This document shows positions 7,880-16,451 of a stretch of DNA of 31,662 nt, piece by piece (the stretch's first letter is position 1; each line of letters opens with the position of its first letter). The position numbers and the translations under genes are program-made. The notes under the pieces were generated by a model. The model had not been told where the DNA came from and ran no database searches. It saw only the letters and a program-made list of their open reading frames with translations. Source of the stretch: Rhodoferax sp. (GTDB lineage Bacteria > Pseudomonadota > Gammaproteobacteria > Burkholderiales > Burkholderiaceae_C). The stretch covers positions 1 to 31,662 of the forward strand of contig JAKFXU010000227.1 of NCBI GenBank assembly GCA_021731215.1, given 5' to 3'.

Positions 7880-8070
7880 CATTTTCTCCAAACTTTCAAT
7901 GGGTTGACAACTCGATGCCCGGAGGTCTTCAGTTTAGCCAAGGGCTCAGGTGCGCTGCCCGATCATCATAACGCGAGATGCCAGCAATACCTGTTCTCGC
8001 AAGTTGAGTCGTTTAGCGATATTTATCAATCTCTCGCGAGCAGTCATCAAACTTGTTGATCCACCAATAA

Positions 8071-8104
8071 AAAGGCCTCTAAGTGTCTGCTCTTAGAGGC
8101 CTTT
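8071..8104 (-). terminator. Intrinsic terminator of tRNA-Pro / ihfA-merR transcription unit
   Basis: A perfect 13-bp inverted repeat, AAAGGCCTCTAAG at 8071-8083 and CTTAGAGGCCTTT at 8092-8104, with an 8-nt loop. Read on the minus strand it is followed by a T-run (CCTTTTTATT). It lies just downstream of the tRNA gene. Confidence 0.9.
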
Positions 8105-8115
8105 GTTCTGTTTTA

Positions 8116-8192
8116 TGGTCGGTGTGAAAGGATTCGAACCTTCGACCCCTTGCACCCCATGCAAGTGCGCTACCAGGCTGCGCCACACACCG
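8116..8192 (-). tRNA. tRNA-Pro (anticodon GGG)
   Basis: A 77-nt cloverleaf on the minus strand with the CCA tail encoded (8116-8118). The acceptor arms CGGTGTG and CACACCG pair completely. The anticodon stem CTTGC/GCAAG encloses the loop ATGGGGT, giving anticodon GGG, which reads CCC and CCU proline codons. The T-arm has GGTTCGAATCC. It follows merR by 38 bp and ends in a strong terminator, as is usual downstream of ihfA-merR in this group. Confidence 0.96.
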
Positions 8193-8230
8193 ATCTAGCG
8201 CTGAATTATAACCGTTTGAATCCTAAGATT

Positions 8231-8680
8231 TCAGTGCGCAAGCGAGAGGAGGTCACGAATTTCAAACAGTTCGCGGCGCACCAACAGCAAGCGGTCTGAC
8301 ACGCTGTCGGATGACGTGTCGGGTTGACTGTCTTCAACGTCATCCAGTTCCGAATCGCTGATTTCGATGACTTCGACGCCCTCCAGAAGAAGCTCGCCAT
8401 TGCGTTTTTTGTCGCGCTCGGTCTGCAGGATTTCCTGCATTTTGTTGCGCGCTCCGCTGATGGTGAAGCCCTGGTCGTAGAGCAGGTCGCGAATGCGACG
8501 GATCATCAACACCTCGTGGTGCTGGTAGTAGCGGCGATTGCCGCGCCGCTTCATGGGGCGCAACTGCGTGAATTCCTGCTCCCAATACCGTAGCACGTGA
8601 GGTTTGACGCCACACAAATCGCCGACCTCACCAATGGTGAAATAGCGTTTGGCAGGTATGGGCGGGAGGGCTTTCTCCAT
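8231..8680 (-). CDS. MerR-family transcriptional regulator (ihfA-linked type)
   Basis: About 149 residues. The N-terminal winged helix-turn-helix reads RYFTIGEVGDLCGVKPHVLR, followed by YWEQEF and RRGNRRYYQ, the standard MerR DNA-binding pattern. A short dimerisation helix and an acidic tail follow. There is no metal-binding cysteine cluster, so it is not a mercury or copper sensor. This small MerR protein is routinely found directly after ihfA in Betaproteobacteria; its ligand is not established to my knowledge. I take ATG 8680 as the start; TTG 8689 is in frame three codons earlier, and neither has a clear ribosome binding site. It lies about 100 bp downstream of ihfA in the same direction and upstream of tRNA-Pro, which probably shares the transcript. 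Confidence 0.88.
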   Translation of the reverse strand: MEKALPPIPAKRYFTIGEVGDLCGVKPHVLRYWEQEFTQLRPMKRRGNRRYYQHHEVLMIRRIRDLLYDQGFTISGARNKMQEILQTERDKKRNGELLLEGVEVIEISDSELDDVEDSQPDTSSDSVSDRLLLVRRELFEIRDLLSLAH

Positions 8681-8779
8681 TGAAATCAATGCTGTAGGAA
8701 GGAAAGTTTCGAGATTACTCTAAGTCACCACACCCTGTAAAGCAGCAACTGAGTTCAGAACAGCAAATAAAAACCGAAA

Positions 8780-9115
8780 CTACAACAGCACGGGGGTGCG
8801 GCCTTCATCCTGAATCTGTTCTTTCAGCTTGTGGCTGGCATGAAAGGTCACCACCCGGCGTGACTGAATCGGGATCGCCTCACCGGTGCGCGGGTTGCGC
8901 CCCGGGCGCGGCGCCTTGGTACGGATCTGAAAGTTGCCAAAACCCGATATTTTGACGTCATCCCCTTCAACCAGGCTGTCAGAGACCAGGTTAAAAAACG
9001 CATCAATCATATCCTTGGATTCGCGTTTGTTCAGGCCGATTTGCTCAAACAGCAGTTCAGCCAACTGCGCTTTGGTCAGCGCTGGGGTTTCCAGGCTTTC
9101 AACCGAGATGTCCAT
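8780..9115 (-). CDS. ihfA: Integration host factor subunit alpha
   Basis: A 111-residue HU/IHF-family DNA-bending protein. The family signature GFGNFQIRTKAPRPGRNPRT lies in the beta-ribbon arm that intercalates into the minor groove, with the IHF-type proline in the arm. The N-terminal helices (LTKAQLAELLFEQIGLNKRE) drive heterodimer formation with IhfB. ATG 9115 is preferred because GAGGA stands 6 nt upstream and because it avoids overlap with the end of pheT; a longer frame to 9172 is not needed. It follows pheT by 37 bp, the classic pheST-ihfA arrangement, so expression is coupled to the phenylalanyl-tRNA synthetase operon. Confidence 0.95.
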   Translation of the reverse strand: MDISVESLETPALTKAQLAELLFEQIGLNKRESKDMIDAFFNLVSDSLVEGDDVKISGFGNFQIRTKAPRPGRNPRTGEAIPIQSRRVVTFHASHKLKEQIQDEGRTPVLL

Positions 9116-9152
9116 TGCGTCCTCGTTTCTTGTTGGGGCAGATGGTAACGCT

Positions 9153-11591
9153 TCAGGCGCGCTGACGGGCACCCAGTTGGTCGGCCAGGGAACACAGCAC
9201 CGCCTGCACCGCCGTGTCGATTTGCGCTTCGGTCAGGGTGGCGTCGTCGCTGTTAAGCGTCAGGCGCAGCGCCATACTTTTCTCGTGACTCGACACCACC
9301 CCAGCAGCCGGGTCCTGGGCTGGCTTGGGGCGATAGATGTCAAACAAAGTCGCATCACGCAGCAGCCCAGCCGTGGGCGCGGCCCAGACCGCGGCCATCA
9401 AGGCGTCATGGCTGACCGACTCCATCACCATCACGGCAAGGTCGCGCTCTACCGCCTGGTGCTTGGCCACGGGCTTGTAAATCGGCACCTCGCGCCGCTG
9501 TACGGCGTCAAGCTCCAGCTCAAACATGACGGGCGCGGTTGCCAGATCGTAGGCCTGACGCCAGCGCGGATGCAACTCGCCGACAAAACCAATTGCCATA
9601 CCCTTGTGCAAGACGCGGGCGCAGCGCCCCGGATGCATGGCCGGGTGTTCGGCCGGTTCAAACGTGGGCTTGCACGGCGCCAGCAATGCCTCGACATCGC
9701 CTTTGACATCAAAGAAATCAGCGCCCTGCTCTTGGCGCCCCCATTGCAGCGCGTCGGCACTGCCGCACACCATGCCCGCCACGCGCATGGGCTGATCAAA
9801 GCCGTCAACCGTGGTGTCGGTGTTTTTGACGTCGGCATCGCGCAAGAACACGCGACCGAGCTCGAATACGCGCACGCGCTGGGCCTTGCGGTCCAGGTTG
9901 AACTTCAACACCTGCAGCAAGGAGCCCAGCAGGGACGAGCGCATCACGCTCATCTGGCTGGCTATGGGGTTTAGCAATTTGATCGGGCTGGGATTGCCGC
10001 TGAGCTCATGCTCCCAACGCGCTTCAACAAAACTGAAGTTGATGGTCTCTTGGTAACCCAGCGCGGCGATGGTGCGGCGCACGGCGAACGTGCTGCGTTG
10101 CGCCTCCACGCAAATTTTGGCGGTGATCGGTGCCTGCGGCGGCGTATGCGGCAGATTGTTGTAGCCCACCATGCGGGCCACTTCTTCAATCAGGTCTTCT
10201 TCGATCTGCAGATCAAAGCGGTACGAGGGTGGCACCACGGTGACGATGCCCTCACTCTGTGTCAGCGCCAGCCCGAGGCGCGTCAGCGCATCAACGCATT
10301 GCGCCTGCGTAAGTGGCATGCCGATCACCTTCACGGCACGCGCCACGCGCAGGCTGACCGGCGCGGCAACCGGCATGTTCACTTGCAGGTCATCAATGGG
10401 GCCGCAGGCGGTGTTGGCCGTGCCACAGATGTCGATGATCAACTGGCTGATGCGCTCGATGTGTTCCACGGTCTGGCTCGGGTCGGCCCCGCGCTCGAAC
10501 CGGTGGCCGGCATCGGTCGAGAAGTTGAAACGGCGTGAACGCCCGGCGATCGCTTTGGGCCACCAGAAGGCGGCTTCCACATAGACGTGCTGCGTGTCGT
10601 CAGACACCGCCGTGGCGTCACCGCCCATGATGCCCGCGAGTGACTCAACCTGGCGGTCGTCAGCAATCACGCCCACCTTGTCGTCCACCGTGACGGTGTT
10701 GCCATTGAGCAGTTTGAGTTGTTCACCCGGCTGGCCCCAGCGCACCTCCAGGCCGCCCTCGATTTTGTCCAGATCAAAAATATGCGAGGGGCGCCCCAAC
10801 TCGAACATGACATAGTTGGAAATGTCCACCAGCGCCGTGACGCTGCGCTGGCCGCAGCGCGCCAGCCGGTCCACCATCCACTGCGGCGTACTGGCCCGCG
10901 TGTTGAGGTGGCGCACAATGCGGCCGGAGAAACGTCCGCACAGATCAGGCGCGCTGACCTTGACCAGCAGCCGGTCTGCGCTGCCGACCTTGACGGCGGG
11001 GAAGCTGGGGGCCTTCAAAGGGGCGCCGGTCAAGGCCGCCACTTCACGCGCCACGCCATACACGCTCAGGCAATGCGCCAGATTGGGCGTGAGCTTGAGG
11101 GTGAACAGGGTATCGTCCAGGTTCAAACACTCGCGAATGTTTTGGCCCAGCGGCGCATCGCTGTCGAGTTCCAGCAGGCCGCCGTGGTCATCCGACAGCT
11201 TGAGCTCGCGCGCCGAGCACAGCATGCCTTGGCTCTCGACCCCGCGCAGCTTGCCGATCTTGATCACAAAAGGTTCCCCGTCTGCGCCGGGAGGCAACTC
11301 GGCGCCCACCAAGGCACAGGGCACCTTGATGCCGACCCGGGCGTTGGGTGCGCCACACACAATATCGAGCCACTCGGCCTGGCCCACATCGACCTTGCAC
11401 ACGCGCAGGCGATCGGCATTGGGGTGCTGCACCGCCTCCTTGATTTCACCGACCACGATGTTGCTAAACGGCGGGGCGACCGGCTTGAGTTCTTCCACTT
11501 CAAGACCGGCCATGGTGAGCGTCTCGGCGAGTTGTTCAGTGGACAGTGGCGGGTTGCAGAATTCGCGCAACCAGGATTCGGGGAATTGCAT
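9153..11591 (-). CDS. pheT: Phenylalanyl-tRNA synthetase beta subunit
   Basis: An 812-residue subunit, close to the normal bacterial length. It begins MQFPESWLREFCNPPLSTEQ, the usual PheT start, followed by the EMAP/Trbp-like tRNA-binding fold (HPNADRLRVCKVDVG near 58-72). The B3/B4 editing region follows (SNYVMFELGRPSHIFDLDKI), then the B5 domain, the synthetase-like core (HRFERGADPS) and a C-terminal ferredoxin-fold anticodon-binding domain. With PheS it forms the alpha2-beta2 enzyme that charges tRNA-Phe; this subunit recognises tRNA and clears mischarged tyrosine. It lies 136 bp after pheS, and that gap holds a palindromic repeat rather than a terminator with a T-run, so pheS and pheT are probably still one transcript. 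Confidence 0.97.
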   Translation of the reverse strand: MQFPESWLREFCNPPLSTEQLAETLTMAGLEVEELKPVAPPFSNIVVGEIKEAVQHPNADRLRVCKVDVGQAEWLDIVCGAPNARVGIKVPCALVGAELPPGADGEPFVIKIGKLRGVESQGMLCSARELKLSDDHGGLLELDSDAPLGQNIRECLNLDDTLFTLKLTPNLAHCLSVYGVAREVAALTGAPLKAPSFPAVKVGSADRLLVKVSAPDLCGRFSGRIVRHLNTRASTPQWMVDRLARCGQRSVTALVDISNYVMFELGRPSHIFDLDKIEGGLEVRWGQPGEQLKLLNGNTVTVDDKVGVIADDRQVESLAGIMGGDATAVSDDTQHVYVEAAFWWPKAIAGRSRRFNFSTDAGHRFERGADPSQTVEHIERISQLIIDICGTANTACGPIDDLQVNMPVAAPVSLRVARAVKVIGMPLTQAQCVDALTRLGLALTQSEGIVTVVPPSYRFDLQIEEDLIEEVARMVGYNNLPHTPPQAPITAKICVEAQRSTFAVRRTIAALGYQETINFSFVEARWEHELSGNPSPIKLLNPIASQMSVMRSSLLGSLLQVLKFNLDRKAQRVRVFELGRVFLRDADVKNTDTTVDGFDQPMRVAGMVCGSADALQWGRQEQGADFFDVKGDVEALLAPCKPTFEPAEHPAMHPGRCARVLHKGMAIGFVGELHPRWRQAYDLATAPVMFELELDAVQRREVPIYKPVAKHQAVERDLAVMVMESVSHDALMAAVWAAPTAGLLRDATLFDIYRPKPAQDPAAGVVSSHEKSMALRLTLNSDDATLTEAQIDTAVQAVLCSLADQLGARQRA

Positions 11592-11639
11592 AACAGGTAC
11601 TCAGCTATTCAGTAAGACGCTTGGGTTCCCATGCGCGGA

Positions 11640-11720
11640 ACACCGCGGAACCGGCTTTGCCGGGCCGCTGGTGTTGCCCCCTTAAGGGGGTGACGCGCCC
11701 CTAGGCGCGGCTCAGGGGTG
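11640..11720. repeat. REP-like palindromic intergenic element between pheS and pheT
   Basis: Three nested palindromes are visible: an imperfect GCGGAACCGG / CCGGGCCGC pair near 11646-11668, the perfect 14-bp palindrome CCCCCTTAAGGGGG at 11677-11690, and a 6-bp stem CGCGCC/GGCGCG at 11694-11709 with loop CCTA. There is no T-run on either side, so it does not look like a simple terminator. From memory such GC-rich palindromic elements are common between genes in Comamonadaceae; only this single copy is in the window. Confidence 0.6.
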
Positions 11721-11727
11721 TACTTAA

Positions 11728-12804
11728 TCATTGGAATTGCGACAGAAAGCGAATATCGCCGTCAAAAAACAAGCGCAGATCATTCACGCCATAACGCAGC
11801 ATGGTGAGCCGGTCCGGCCCCATGCCGAAGGCAAAGCCGATATATTTCTCCGGCTCCAACCCCATATTGCGGATCACATTGGGATGGACCTGGCCCGAAC
11901 CCGCCACTTCCAACCAGCGACCGGCCAGCGGACCGCTCTGGAACTGGATGTCGATCTCGGCACTGGGCTCGGTGAACGGAAAGAAACTGGGGCGAAAGCG
12001 CAGCACCAGGTCGTCCGACTCAAAAAAGGTGCGGCAAAAATCAGTGAAAACAAACTTGAGGTCTTTGAAGCTGATGTTCTCACCGACCCACAGGCCTTCG
12101 CACTGGTGGAACATGGGCGAATGGGTGGCATCGCTGTCAACGCGGTAGGTGCGCCCGGGCGCGATGACGCGAATCTCGGGCATGGTGCCGGCAAAGAGGG
12201 CTTCGCCAACCGGCCCGGCGCCGCTGGCGGCACGCTGCTGTTTGACGTGCTGCACCGCATAGCGGATCTGCATCGGACTGGTGTGTGTGCGCAGCAAATG
12301 AGGCGCATCGGCGGAGCCACCCTCGACGTAAAAAGTGTCGTGCATCGAACGGGCCGGATGGTCCTCGGGCGTGTTCAATGCCGTGAAGTTGAACCAGTCG
12401 GTCTCGATCTCGGGGCCCTGTGCCACCGCAAAACCCATCGAAGCAAAGATCGCCTCAATGCGTTCCAGTGTGAGCGAGACCGGGTGCAAACCGCCCTGCC
12501 CGCGCTGGCGACCCGGCAGCGTCACGTCCAGTGCTTCGGCCTGCAGTTGCGCTTGCAATTCGACATCAGCCAGCGCCTGGCGACGCTGATTCAGGGCCGC
12601 TTCAATCGCCTGTTTGGCCAGGTTAATGGCGGCGCCACGTGACTTTTTCTGGTCCACCGGCAAAGCCGCCAGGCCCTTCATCAGTTCGGTGATGCTGCCA
12701 GACTTGCCCAGAAACAAGGCCTTGGCGTTTTCCAGGTCGGCCGGCGTCGCGGCCCGTGCAAAGCTGGCTTTGGCGCTGTCGATGACGACGTTCAACTCGT
12801 TCAT
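11728..12804 (-). CDS. pheS: Phenylalanyl-tRNA synthetase alpha subunit
   Basis: A 358-residue catalytic subunit. An N-terminal coiled-coil arm (to about residue 90) that contacts tRNA is followed by the class II aminoacylation core. Visible motifs are [20 protein letters not shown] (motif 2 region with the substrate loop), [16 protein letters not shown], and motif 3 [20 protein letters not shown] near the C-terminus. The start is set at ATG 12804 ([12 protein letters not shown]), matching the family and having AAGAG upstream. An in-frame extension to 12840 exists but is encoded by the dispersed repeat that abuts the gene, so it is not counted. It is the first gene of pheST-ihfA-merR and lies just downstream of the rplT terminator, so it needs its own promoter or read-through. 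Confidence 0.97.
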   Translation of the reverse strand: MNELNVVIDSAKASFARAATPADLENAKALFLGKSGSITELMKGLAALPVDQKKSRGAAINLAKQAIEAALNQRRQALADVELQAQLQAEALDVTLPGRQRGQGGLHPVSLTLERIEAIFASMGFAVAQGPEIETDWFNFTALNTPEDHPARSMHDTFYVEGGSADAPHLLRTHTSPMQIRYAVQHVKQQRAASGAGPVGEALFAGTMPEIRVIAPGRTYRVDSDATHSPMFHQCEGLWVGENISFKDLKFVFTDFCRTFFESDDLVLRFRPSFFPFTEPSAEIDIQFQSGPLAGRWLEVAGSGQVHPNVIRNMGLEPEKYIGFAFGMGPDRLTMLRYGVNDLRLFFDGDIRFLSQFQ

Positions 12805-12815
12805 AAATTCTCTTG

Positions 12816-12864
12816 TAGTTCCGACATAACTTGAGTACAAGTCAGTCTTCTCTGAAACTGCGTT
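12816..12864. repeat. Dispersed intergenic repeat, family R1, copy A
   Basis: A 49-bp element that matches copy B at 13619-13667 at 45 of 49 positions (begins TAGTTCCGACATA, core TTGAGTACAAGT, ends ACTGCGTT). It is 11 bp upstream of the pheS start, between it and the rplT terminator. Read on the minus strand it stays open in frame with pheS, giving the peptide-like string LYSSYVGT; the same string appears in copy B, which points to shared DNA rather than a real N-terminus. Confidence 0.8.
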
Positions 12865-12873
12865 CCAATGAAA

Positions 12874-12905
12874 AAGGGCTAGCGCTCTTGCAAGCTCTAG
12901 CCCTT
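12874..12905 (-). terminator. Intrinsic terminator after rplT
   Basis: The arms AAGGGCTAG (12874-12882) and CTAGCCCTT (12897-12905) pair perfectly, with three more inner pairs (GCT/AGC) after one mismatch. Read on the minus strand the stem is followed by TTTTTC. It ends the thrS-infC-rpmI-rplT transcript and separates it from pheST. Confidence 0.85.
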
Positions 12906-12954
12906 GTTTCTAGTGCATAAAACGCTATCTTGATGACAGCGAAACGCCGTGAAC

Positions 12955-13314
12955 TCAAGCAGCCAGCTTGGCCTTGACTTGCTCCACGATACCGGCAAAT
13001 GCGGGCATGTCATGCACTGCGATATCGGACAAAACCTTGCGGTCAATCTCGATATTGGCTTTCTTCAGACCGTTGGCGAACTGGCTGTAGGTCATGCCAC
13101 ACTGACGCGCAGCGGCATTGATACGGGCAATCCACAACTGACGGAAGACACGCTTTTTGGTACGGCGATCACGGTAGGCATATTGCCCGGCCTTCATCAC
13201 CGCTTCTTTGGCGATGCGGAAGACATTACCGCGGCGACCGCGGAAACCTTTGGCAAGGGCTAAAACTTTTTTATGGCGGGCGCGAGCCGTTACACCACGT
13301 TTGACGCGAGGCAT
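12955..13314 (-). CDS. rplT: 50S ribosomal protein L20
   Basis: A 119-residue, strongly basic protein of exactly the family length, beginning [20 protein letters not shown] and containing [20 protein letters not shown] and the globular RNA-binding part [21 protein letters not shown]20 is needed for early 50S assembly and in other bacteria represses the infC-rpmI-rplT mRNA by binding it. AAGGAG stands 7 nt before the ATG. It follows rpmI by 25 bp and is the last gene before the terminator at 12874-12905. Confidence 0.97.
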   Translation of the reverse strand: MPRVKRGVTARARHKKVLALAKGFRGRRGNVFRIAKEAVMKAGQYAYRDRRTKKRVFRQLWIARINAAARQCGMTYSQFANGLKKANIEIDRKVLSDIAVHDMPAFAGIVEQVKAKLAA

Positions 13315-13339
13315 GTGATTACTCCTTGTTCGTCGTTAA

Positions 13340-13543
13340 TTAAATACCACGGCCTGGCAACATCTGTGCCATGCGACCCATGTCGGACTCATGAACAGAT
13401 GTGGAACCACGCAATTGGCGTTTATTTTTGGTGGTCTTCTTGGTCAGAATGTGACGTTTGAAGGCTTGACCGCGTTTGACGGTGCCACCTGGACGGACGC
13501 GGAAGCGTTTCTTCGCCGCGCTCTTGGTCTTCATTTTGGGCAT
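13340..13543 (-). CDS. rpmI: 50S ribosomal protein L35
   Basis: A 67-residue basic protein, the normal L35 length, beginning [20 protein letters not shown] and ending LPGRGI. The start at 13543 is chosen over ATG 13549 because AAGGAG is 7 nt before it, whereas it would be only 1 nt before the earlier ATG. It lies between infC and rplT as in almost all bacteria. The 167 bp between it and infC hold repeat copy B and the leader; that is longer than the usual spacing, so the repeat probably inserted between infC and rpmI. Confidence 0.96.
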   Translation of the reverse strand: MPKMKTKSAAKKRFRVRPGGTVKRGQAFKRHILTKKTTKNKRQLRGSTSVHESDMGRMAQMLPGRGI

Positions 13544-13618
13544 CTTCATGCTCCTTTTTCATTGTGCTCGTGAGGCGTCTGCAAACTGTTTGCAGCCTTG
13601 TTGGCCCCGAGCCACTTT

Positions 13619-13667
13619 TAGTTCCGACATAGCTTGAGTACAAGTTAGTCTTCACTGAAACTCCGTT
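13619..13667. repeat. Dispersed intergenic repeat, family R1, copy B
   Basis: The second near-identical copy (45/49 with copy A), lying within the infC-rpmI gap, 75 bp upstream of the rpmI start. It is followed by TTTTCGCAAGGC, whose CGCAAGG also follows the other repeat family (R2) at 16352-16358 and 22392-22398. Being inside a conserved ribosomal operon, it must be tolerated in the transcript. Confidence 0.8.
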
Positions 13668-13710
13668 TTCGCAAGGCATCGGTCAGGTCAACCAATGCAC
13701 TGCAAAACTT

Positions 13711-14304
13711 TTACGACGTTACCGCCGGTGCCGCGTCTGTCGCCGGCTTCGCCGCAATCTTCTTCTTGCCGGGCGCGATCATCATGATCATCTGGCGCCC
13801 TTCAAGCTTGGGAAACTGCTCAATCAGGATCAAATCACCCAAGTCAGTGCGAATGCGATTCAACAAGGCCATGCCGATTTCCTGGTGCGTAATCTCGCGC
13901 CCCCGGAATCGCAGGGTGATCTTGCACTTGTCACCTTCGGCCAAAAAGCGCTTGATATTGCGCATCTTGATGTTGTAGTCGCCATCATCAGTACCGGGAC
14001 GGAACTTGATCTCCTTGATCTCGATCACCGTCTGCTTGGCCTTCGCTTCCGCCGCCTTCTTTTGCTCCTGGTACTTGAACTTGCCGTAATCCATCAAACG
14101 ACAGACCGGCGGCGTCGCCGTGGCGGCAATTTCAACCAGATCTACATCCAGCTCACCCGCCATACGCAGCGCCTCCATCAGGCTAACTACCCCCAGCGGC
14201 TCGTTCTCAACTCCAGAGAGTCGAACTTCTGGAGCCATGATTTCCCGGTTCAGACGGTGTTTGCGTTCTTCGCGGTGACGGCGGTCACGAAATTCAGTAG
14301 CGAT
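13711..14304 (-). CDS. infC: Translation initiation factor IF-3, with ATC start codon
   Basis: A 197-residue protein if read from ATC at 14302-14304: [20 protein letters not shown], then [11 protein letters not shown] and the standard two-domain IF-3 (N-domain with [20 protein letters not shown], linker [14 protein letters not shown]-domain with IKEIKFRP and [14 protein letters not shown]). The first ATG (14238) would delete 22 conserved residues. The ATC has AGGA 7 nt upstream, and no ATG, GTG or TTG lies in the right place. Known biology: infC genes use rare AUU/AUC/AUA starts so that IF-3, which rejects non-canonical starts, represses its own translation. IF-3 binds the 30S subunit and keeps it free of 50S. 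A small hairpin (GCTACA/TGTAGC, 14327-14343) lies upstream. The gene follows thrS by 89 bp. Confidence 0.95.
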   Translation of the reverse strand: MATEFRDRRHREERKHRLNREIMAPEVRLSGVENEPLGVVSLMEALRMAGELDVDLVEIAATATPPVCRLMDYGKFKYQEQKKAAEAKAKQTVIEIKEIKFRPGTDDGDYNIKMRNIKRFLAEGDKCKITLRFRGREITHQEIGMALLNRIRTDLGDLILIEQFPKLEGRQMIMMIAPGKKKIAAKPATDAAPAVTS

Positions 14305-14393
14305 GGCTTAATCCTTCACATAATCTGCTACACAAAATGTAGCTACAACCGCCCCGTACACGCGACAAAACTGCCATCCTGCTTGATACCAGC

Positions 14394-16319
14394 TTAGACA
14401 ACAGACTTGTGAGTGATGTCTTCTGCGATTTTTTGCACGAATGCATCGAGGGACATCACACCGAGGTCTTGACCACCCCGGGCGCGCACTGCAACGGTAC
14501 CCGCTGCCTTTTCCTTGTCGCCCACGACCAGGATATAGGGCAGCTTCTGCATTGAATGCTCGCGTATTTTATACGTAATTTTCTCGTTACGCAGGTCCGT
14601 CACCACTCTAAGCTCTTGATTTGGCAGTGATTTTTTCAATTTTTCGACAATTTCACGACAATAATCGGCCTGCGCGTCGGTGATATTGAGCACCGCAACC
14701 TGCACCGGAGCCAGCCAGGCGGGCAAGGCACCGGCACTTTCTTCGATCAGAATCCCAATAAAACGCTCCAGACTGCCCACGATGGCGCGGTGCAGCATCA
14801 CCGGCCGATGGCGAGCGCCATCTTCACCGACGTACTCGGCGCCCAAGCGCTCAGGCATCGAGAAATCGACCTGCATGGTGCCGCATTGCCATTGGCGGCC
14901 AATCGCGTCTTTCAGTGTGTACTCAATTTTGGGTCCGTAAAACGCACCCTCGCCGGGCGAGATTTCGAATTCGCAGCCTGAGGCGCGCAGGCATTCCATC
15001 AAGGCGTGCTCGGCCTTGTCCCAGCTTGCATCGGAGCCAATGCGCTGGGCCGGGCGGGTTGCCACTTTGTAAATGATGTTTTTGAAGCCGAAGTCGGCAT
15101 AGACTTTCTGCAGCAGCGTCGTGTAGTTGACACACTCGTCCAGAATCTGCTCTTCGGTACAAAAAATATGGCCATCGTCCTGCGTGAAGCCACGCACCCG
15201 CATGATGCCGTGCAGCCCGCCCGAAGGCTCGTTGCGGTGGCACTGGCCGAACTCGCCGTAGCGCAAGGGCAGATCACGGTAGCTCTTGATGCCCTGCTTG
15301 AAGATCAGGATATGGCCCGGACAGTTCATCGGCTTCAAGGCATATTCGCGCTTTTCGGACTCGGTCGTGAACATGTTCTCGCGGTACTTGTCCCAGTGCC
15401 CGGTTTTCTCCCACAGCGTCTTGTCGATGACTTGCGGGCCCTTGACCTCCTGATAGCCGTTGTCGCGATAGACCTGGCGCATGTATTGCTCAACGCCCTG
15501 CCAAAGCGTCCAGCCCTTGGGGTGCCAAAACACCAGGCCGGGCGCGTGGTCGTCTATATGAAACAGATCGAGTTCGCGCCCGAGCTTGCGGTGATCGCGC
15601 TTCTCTGCTTCTTCCAGCATCGTCAAGTGCTGCTGCAATTCATCCTTGGTGGCCCAGGCGGTGCCGTAGATGCGTTGCAGCATCTCGTTGCGGTGGTCGC
15701 CGCGCCAATAGGCCCCGGCAAGTTTCATCAGCTTGAAAAACTTGAGCTTGCCGGTGCTGGGCACATGCGGCCCGCGGCACAGGTCTTCGAACTTGCCTTC
15801 GCGATAGAGCGACACGTCTTCGTTGGCCGGGATGCTGGCAATGATCTCGGCCTTGTAATGCTCGCCCAAGCCCTTGAAATAGGCCACCGCCTCGTCGCGC
15901 GGCAGCACGCGCCGTGTCACCGGCTCGTCCTTGGCGACGAGCTCGACCATTTTTTTCTCGATGGCAATCAAATCTTCCGGCGTAAAAGGCCGTTTGTAAG
16001 AGAAGTCGTAGAAAAATCCGTTTTCGATGACGGGGCCGATGGTGACCTGCGCCTGCGGGAACAGTTCCTTGACGGAATAAGCCAACAGGTGGGCCGTCGA
16101 GTGCCGAATCACTTCCAAACCATCGGCATCCTTGGCCGTGATGATGGACAAAGGACTGTCCGCCTCGATCAGGTAACTGGTGTCAACCACTAGGCCGTCA
16201 ATCTTGCCCGCCAGCGCCGCCTTGGCCAAGCCCGCGCCAATGGATGCCGCCACCTCGGCCACCGTCACCGGAGCGGGGAAGTCGCGTTGGGAGCCGTCAG
16301 GAAGTGTGATTTGAATCAT
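14394..16319 (-). CDS. thrS: Threonyl-tRNA synthetase
   Basis: A 641-residue enzyme of normal length. Parts: TGS domain (1-61), the editing domain with HSTAHLLA at 73-80 and CRGPH at 181-185 (zinc-like HxxxH and CxxxH pattern that removes mischarged serine), the class II core with [10 protein letters not shown] at 331-340 (Cys333, zinc ligand) and [12 protein letters not shown] at 376-387 (His384, zinc ligand), and the C-terminal anticodon-binding domain ([20 protein letters not shown]). The zinc in the core selects threonine over valine. The ATG has no strong ribosome binding site, and repeat R2 copy 1 ends 13 bp upstream. thrS is the first gene of thrS-infC-rpmI-rplT, separated from aceA by a terminator. 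Confidence 0.97.
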   Translation of the reverse strand: MIQITLPDGSQRDFPAPVTVAEVAASIGAGLAKAALAGKIDGLVVDTSYLIEADSPLSIITAKDADGLEVIRHSTAHLLAYSVKELFPQAQVTIGPVIENGFFYDFSYKRPFTPEDLIAIEKKMVELVAKDEPVTRRVLPRDEAVAYFKGLGEHYKAEIIASIPANEDVSLYREGKFEDLCRGPHVPSTGKLKFFKLMKLAGAYWRGDHRNEMLQRIYGTAWATKDELQQHLTMLEEAEKRDHRKLGRELDLFHIDDHAPGLVFWHPKGWTLWQGVEQYMRQVYRDNGYQEVKGPQVIDKTLWEKTGHWDKYRENMFTTESEKREYALKPMNCPGHILIFKQGIKSYRDLPLRYGEFGQCHRNEPSGGLHGIMRVRGFTQDDGHIFCTEEQILDECVNYTTLLQKVYADFGFKNIIYKVATRPAQRIGSDASWDKAEHALMECLRASGCEFEISPGEGAFYGPKIEYTLKDAIGRQWQCGTMQVDFSMPERLGAEYVGEDGARHRPVMLHRAIVGSLERFIGILIEESAGALPAWLAPVQVAVLNITDAQADYCREIVEKLKKSLPNQELRVVTDLRNEKITYKIREHSMQKLPYILVVGDKEKAAGTVAVRARGGQDLGVMSLDAFVQKIAEDITHKSVV

Positions 16320-16331
16320 GGTTTGAAATAA

Positions 16332-16356
16332 TCAGTTGAGGACAGAGCTGGCTCGC
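16332..16356. repeat. Dispersed intergenic repeat, family R2, copy 1 (short form)
   Basis: Twenty-five bases, TCAGTTGAGGACAGAG then CTGGCTCGC, identical to 22345-22369, followed by AAGGTTTC where the other copy has AAGGCTTC after an extra 25-nt segment. It lies 13 bp upstream of the minus-strand thrS start. Confidence 0.8.
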
Positions 16357-16375
16357 AAGGTTTCATCAATGAAAA

Positions 16376-16394
16376 AGCGCGGACAAGCCGCGCT
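16376..16394 (-). terminator. Intrinsic terminator of aceA
   Basis: The stem AGCGCGG (16376-16382) and CCGCGCT (16388-16394) has a 5-nt loop and, read on the minus strand, a TTTTTC run. It lies 57 bp after the aceA stop codon and before the thrS start region. Confidence 0.88.
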
Positions 16395-16451
16395 ATGAAG
16401 ACTGGAAGCCGGAACGGCGTAATTTTACGCTGCGCCAGCTTGCCAGACCGA

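Noticed and set aside
8084..8115. Possible plus-strand terminator for the GGDEF/fimV region at the tRNA-Pro hairpin
   Set aside because: The T-run is on the minus-strand side, and no plus-strand gene ends nearby.
10719..11615. Long plus-strand frames opposite pheT (and similar ones opposite thrS, deoA, FadB-like)
   Set aside because: Conserved essential genes lie on the other strand; these frames are explained by codon bias.
12805..12840. N-terminal extension of pheS reading LYSSYVGT
   Set aside because: The same string is produced by repeat copy B upstream of rpmI, so it comes from the repeat; family alignment and the ribosome binding site favour 12804.
14327..14343. Hairpin GCTACA/TGTAGC upstream of infC as a terminator or riboswitch
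   Set aside because: Only 6 bp, no T-run, and AT-rich; at most a weak leader structure.
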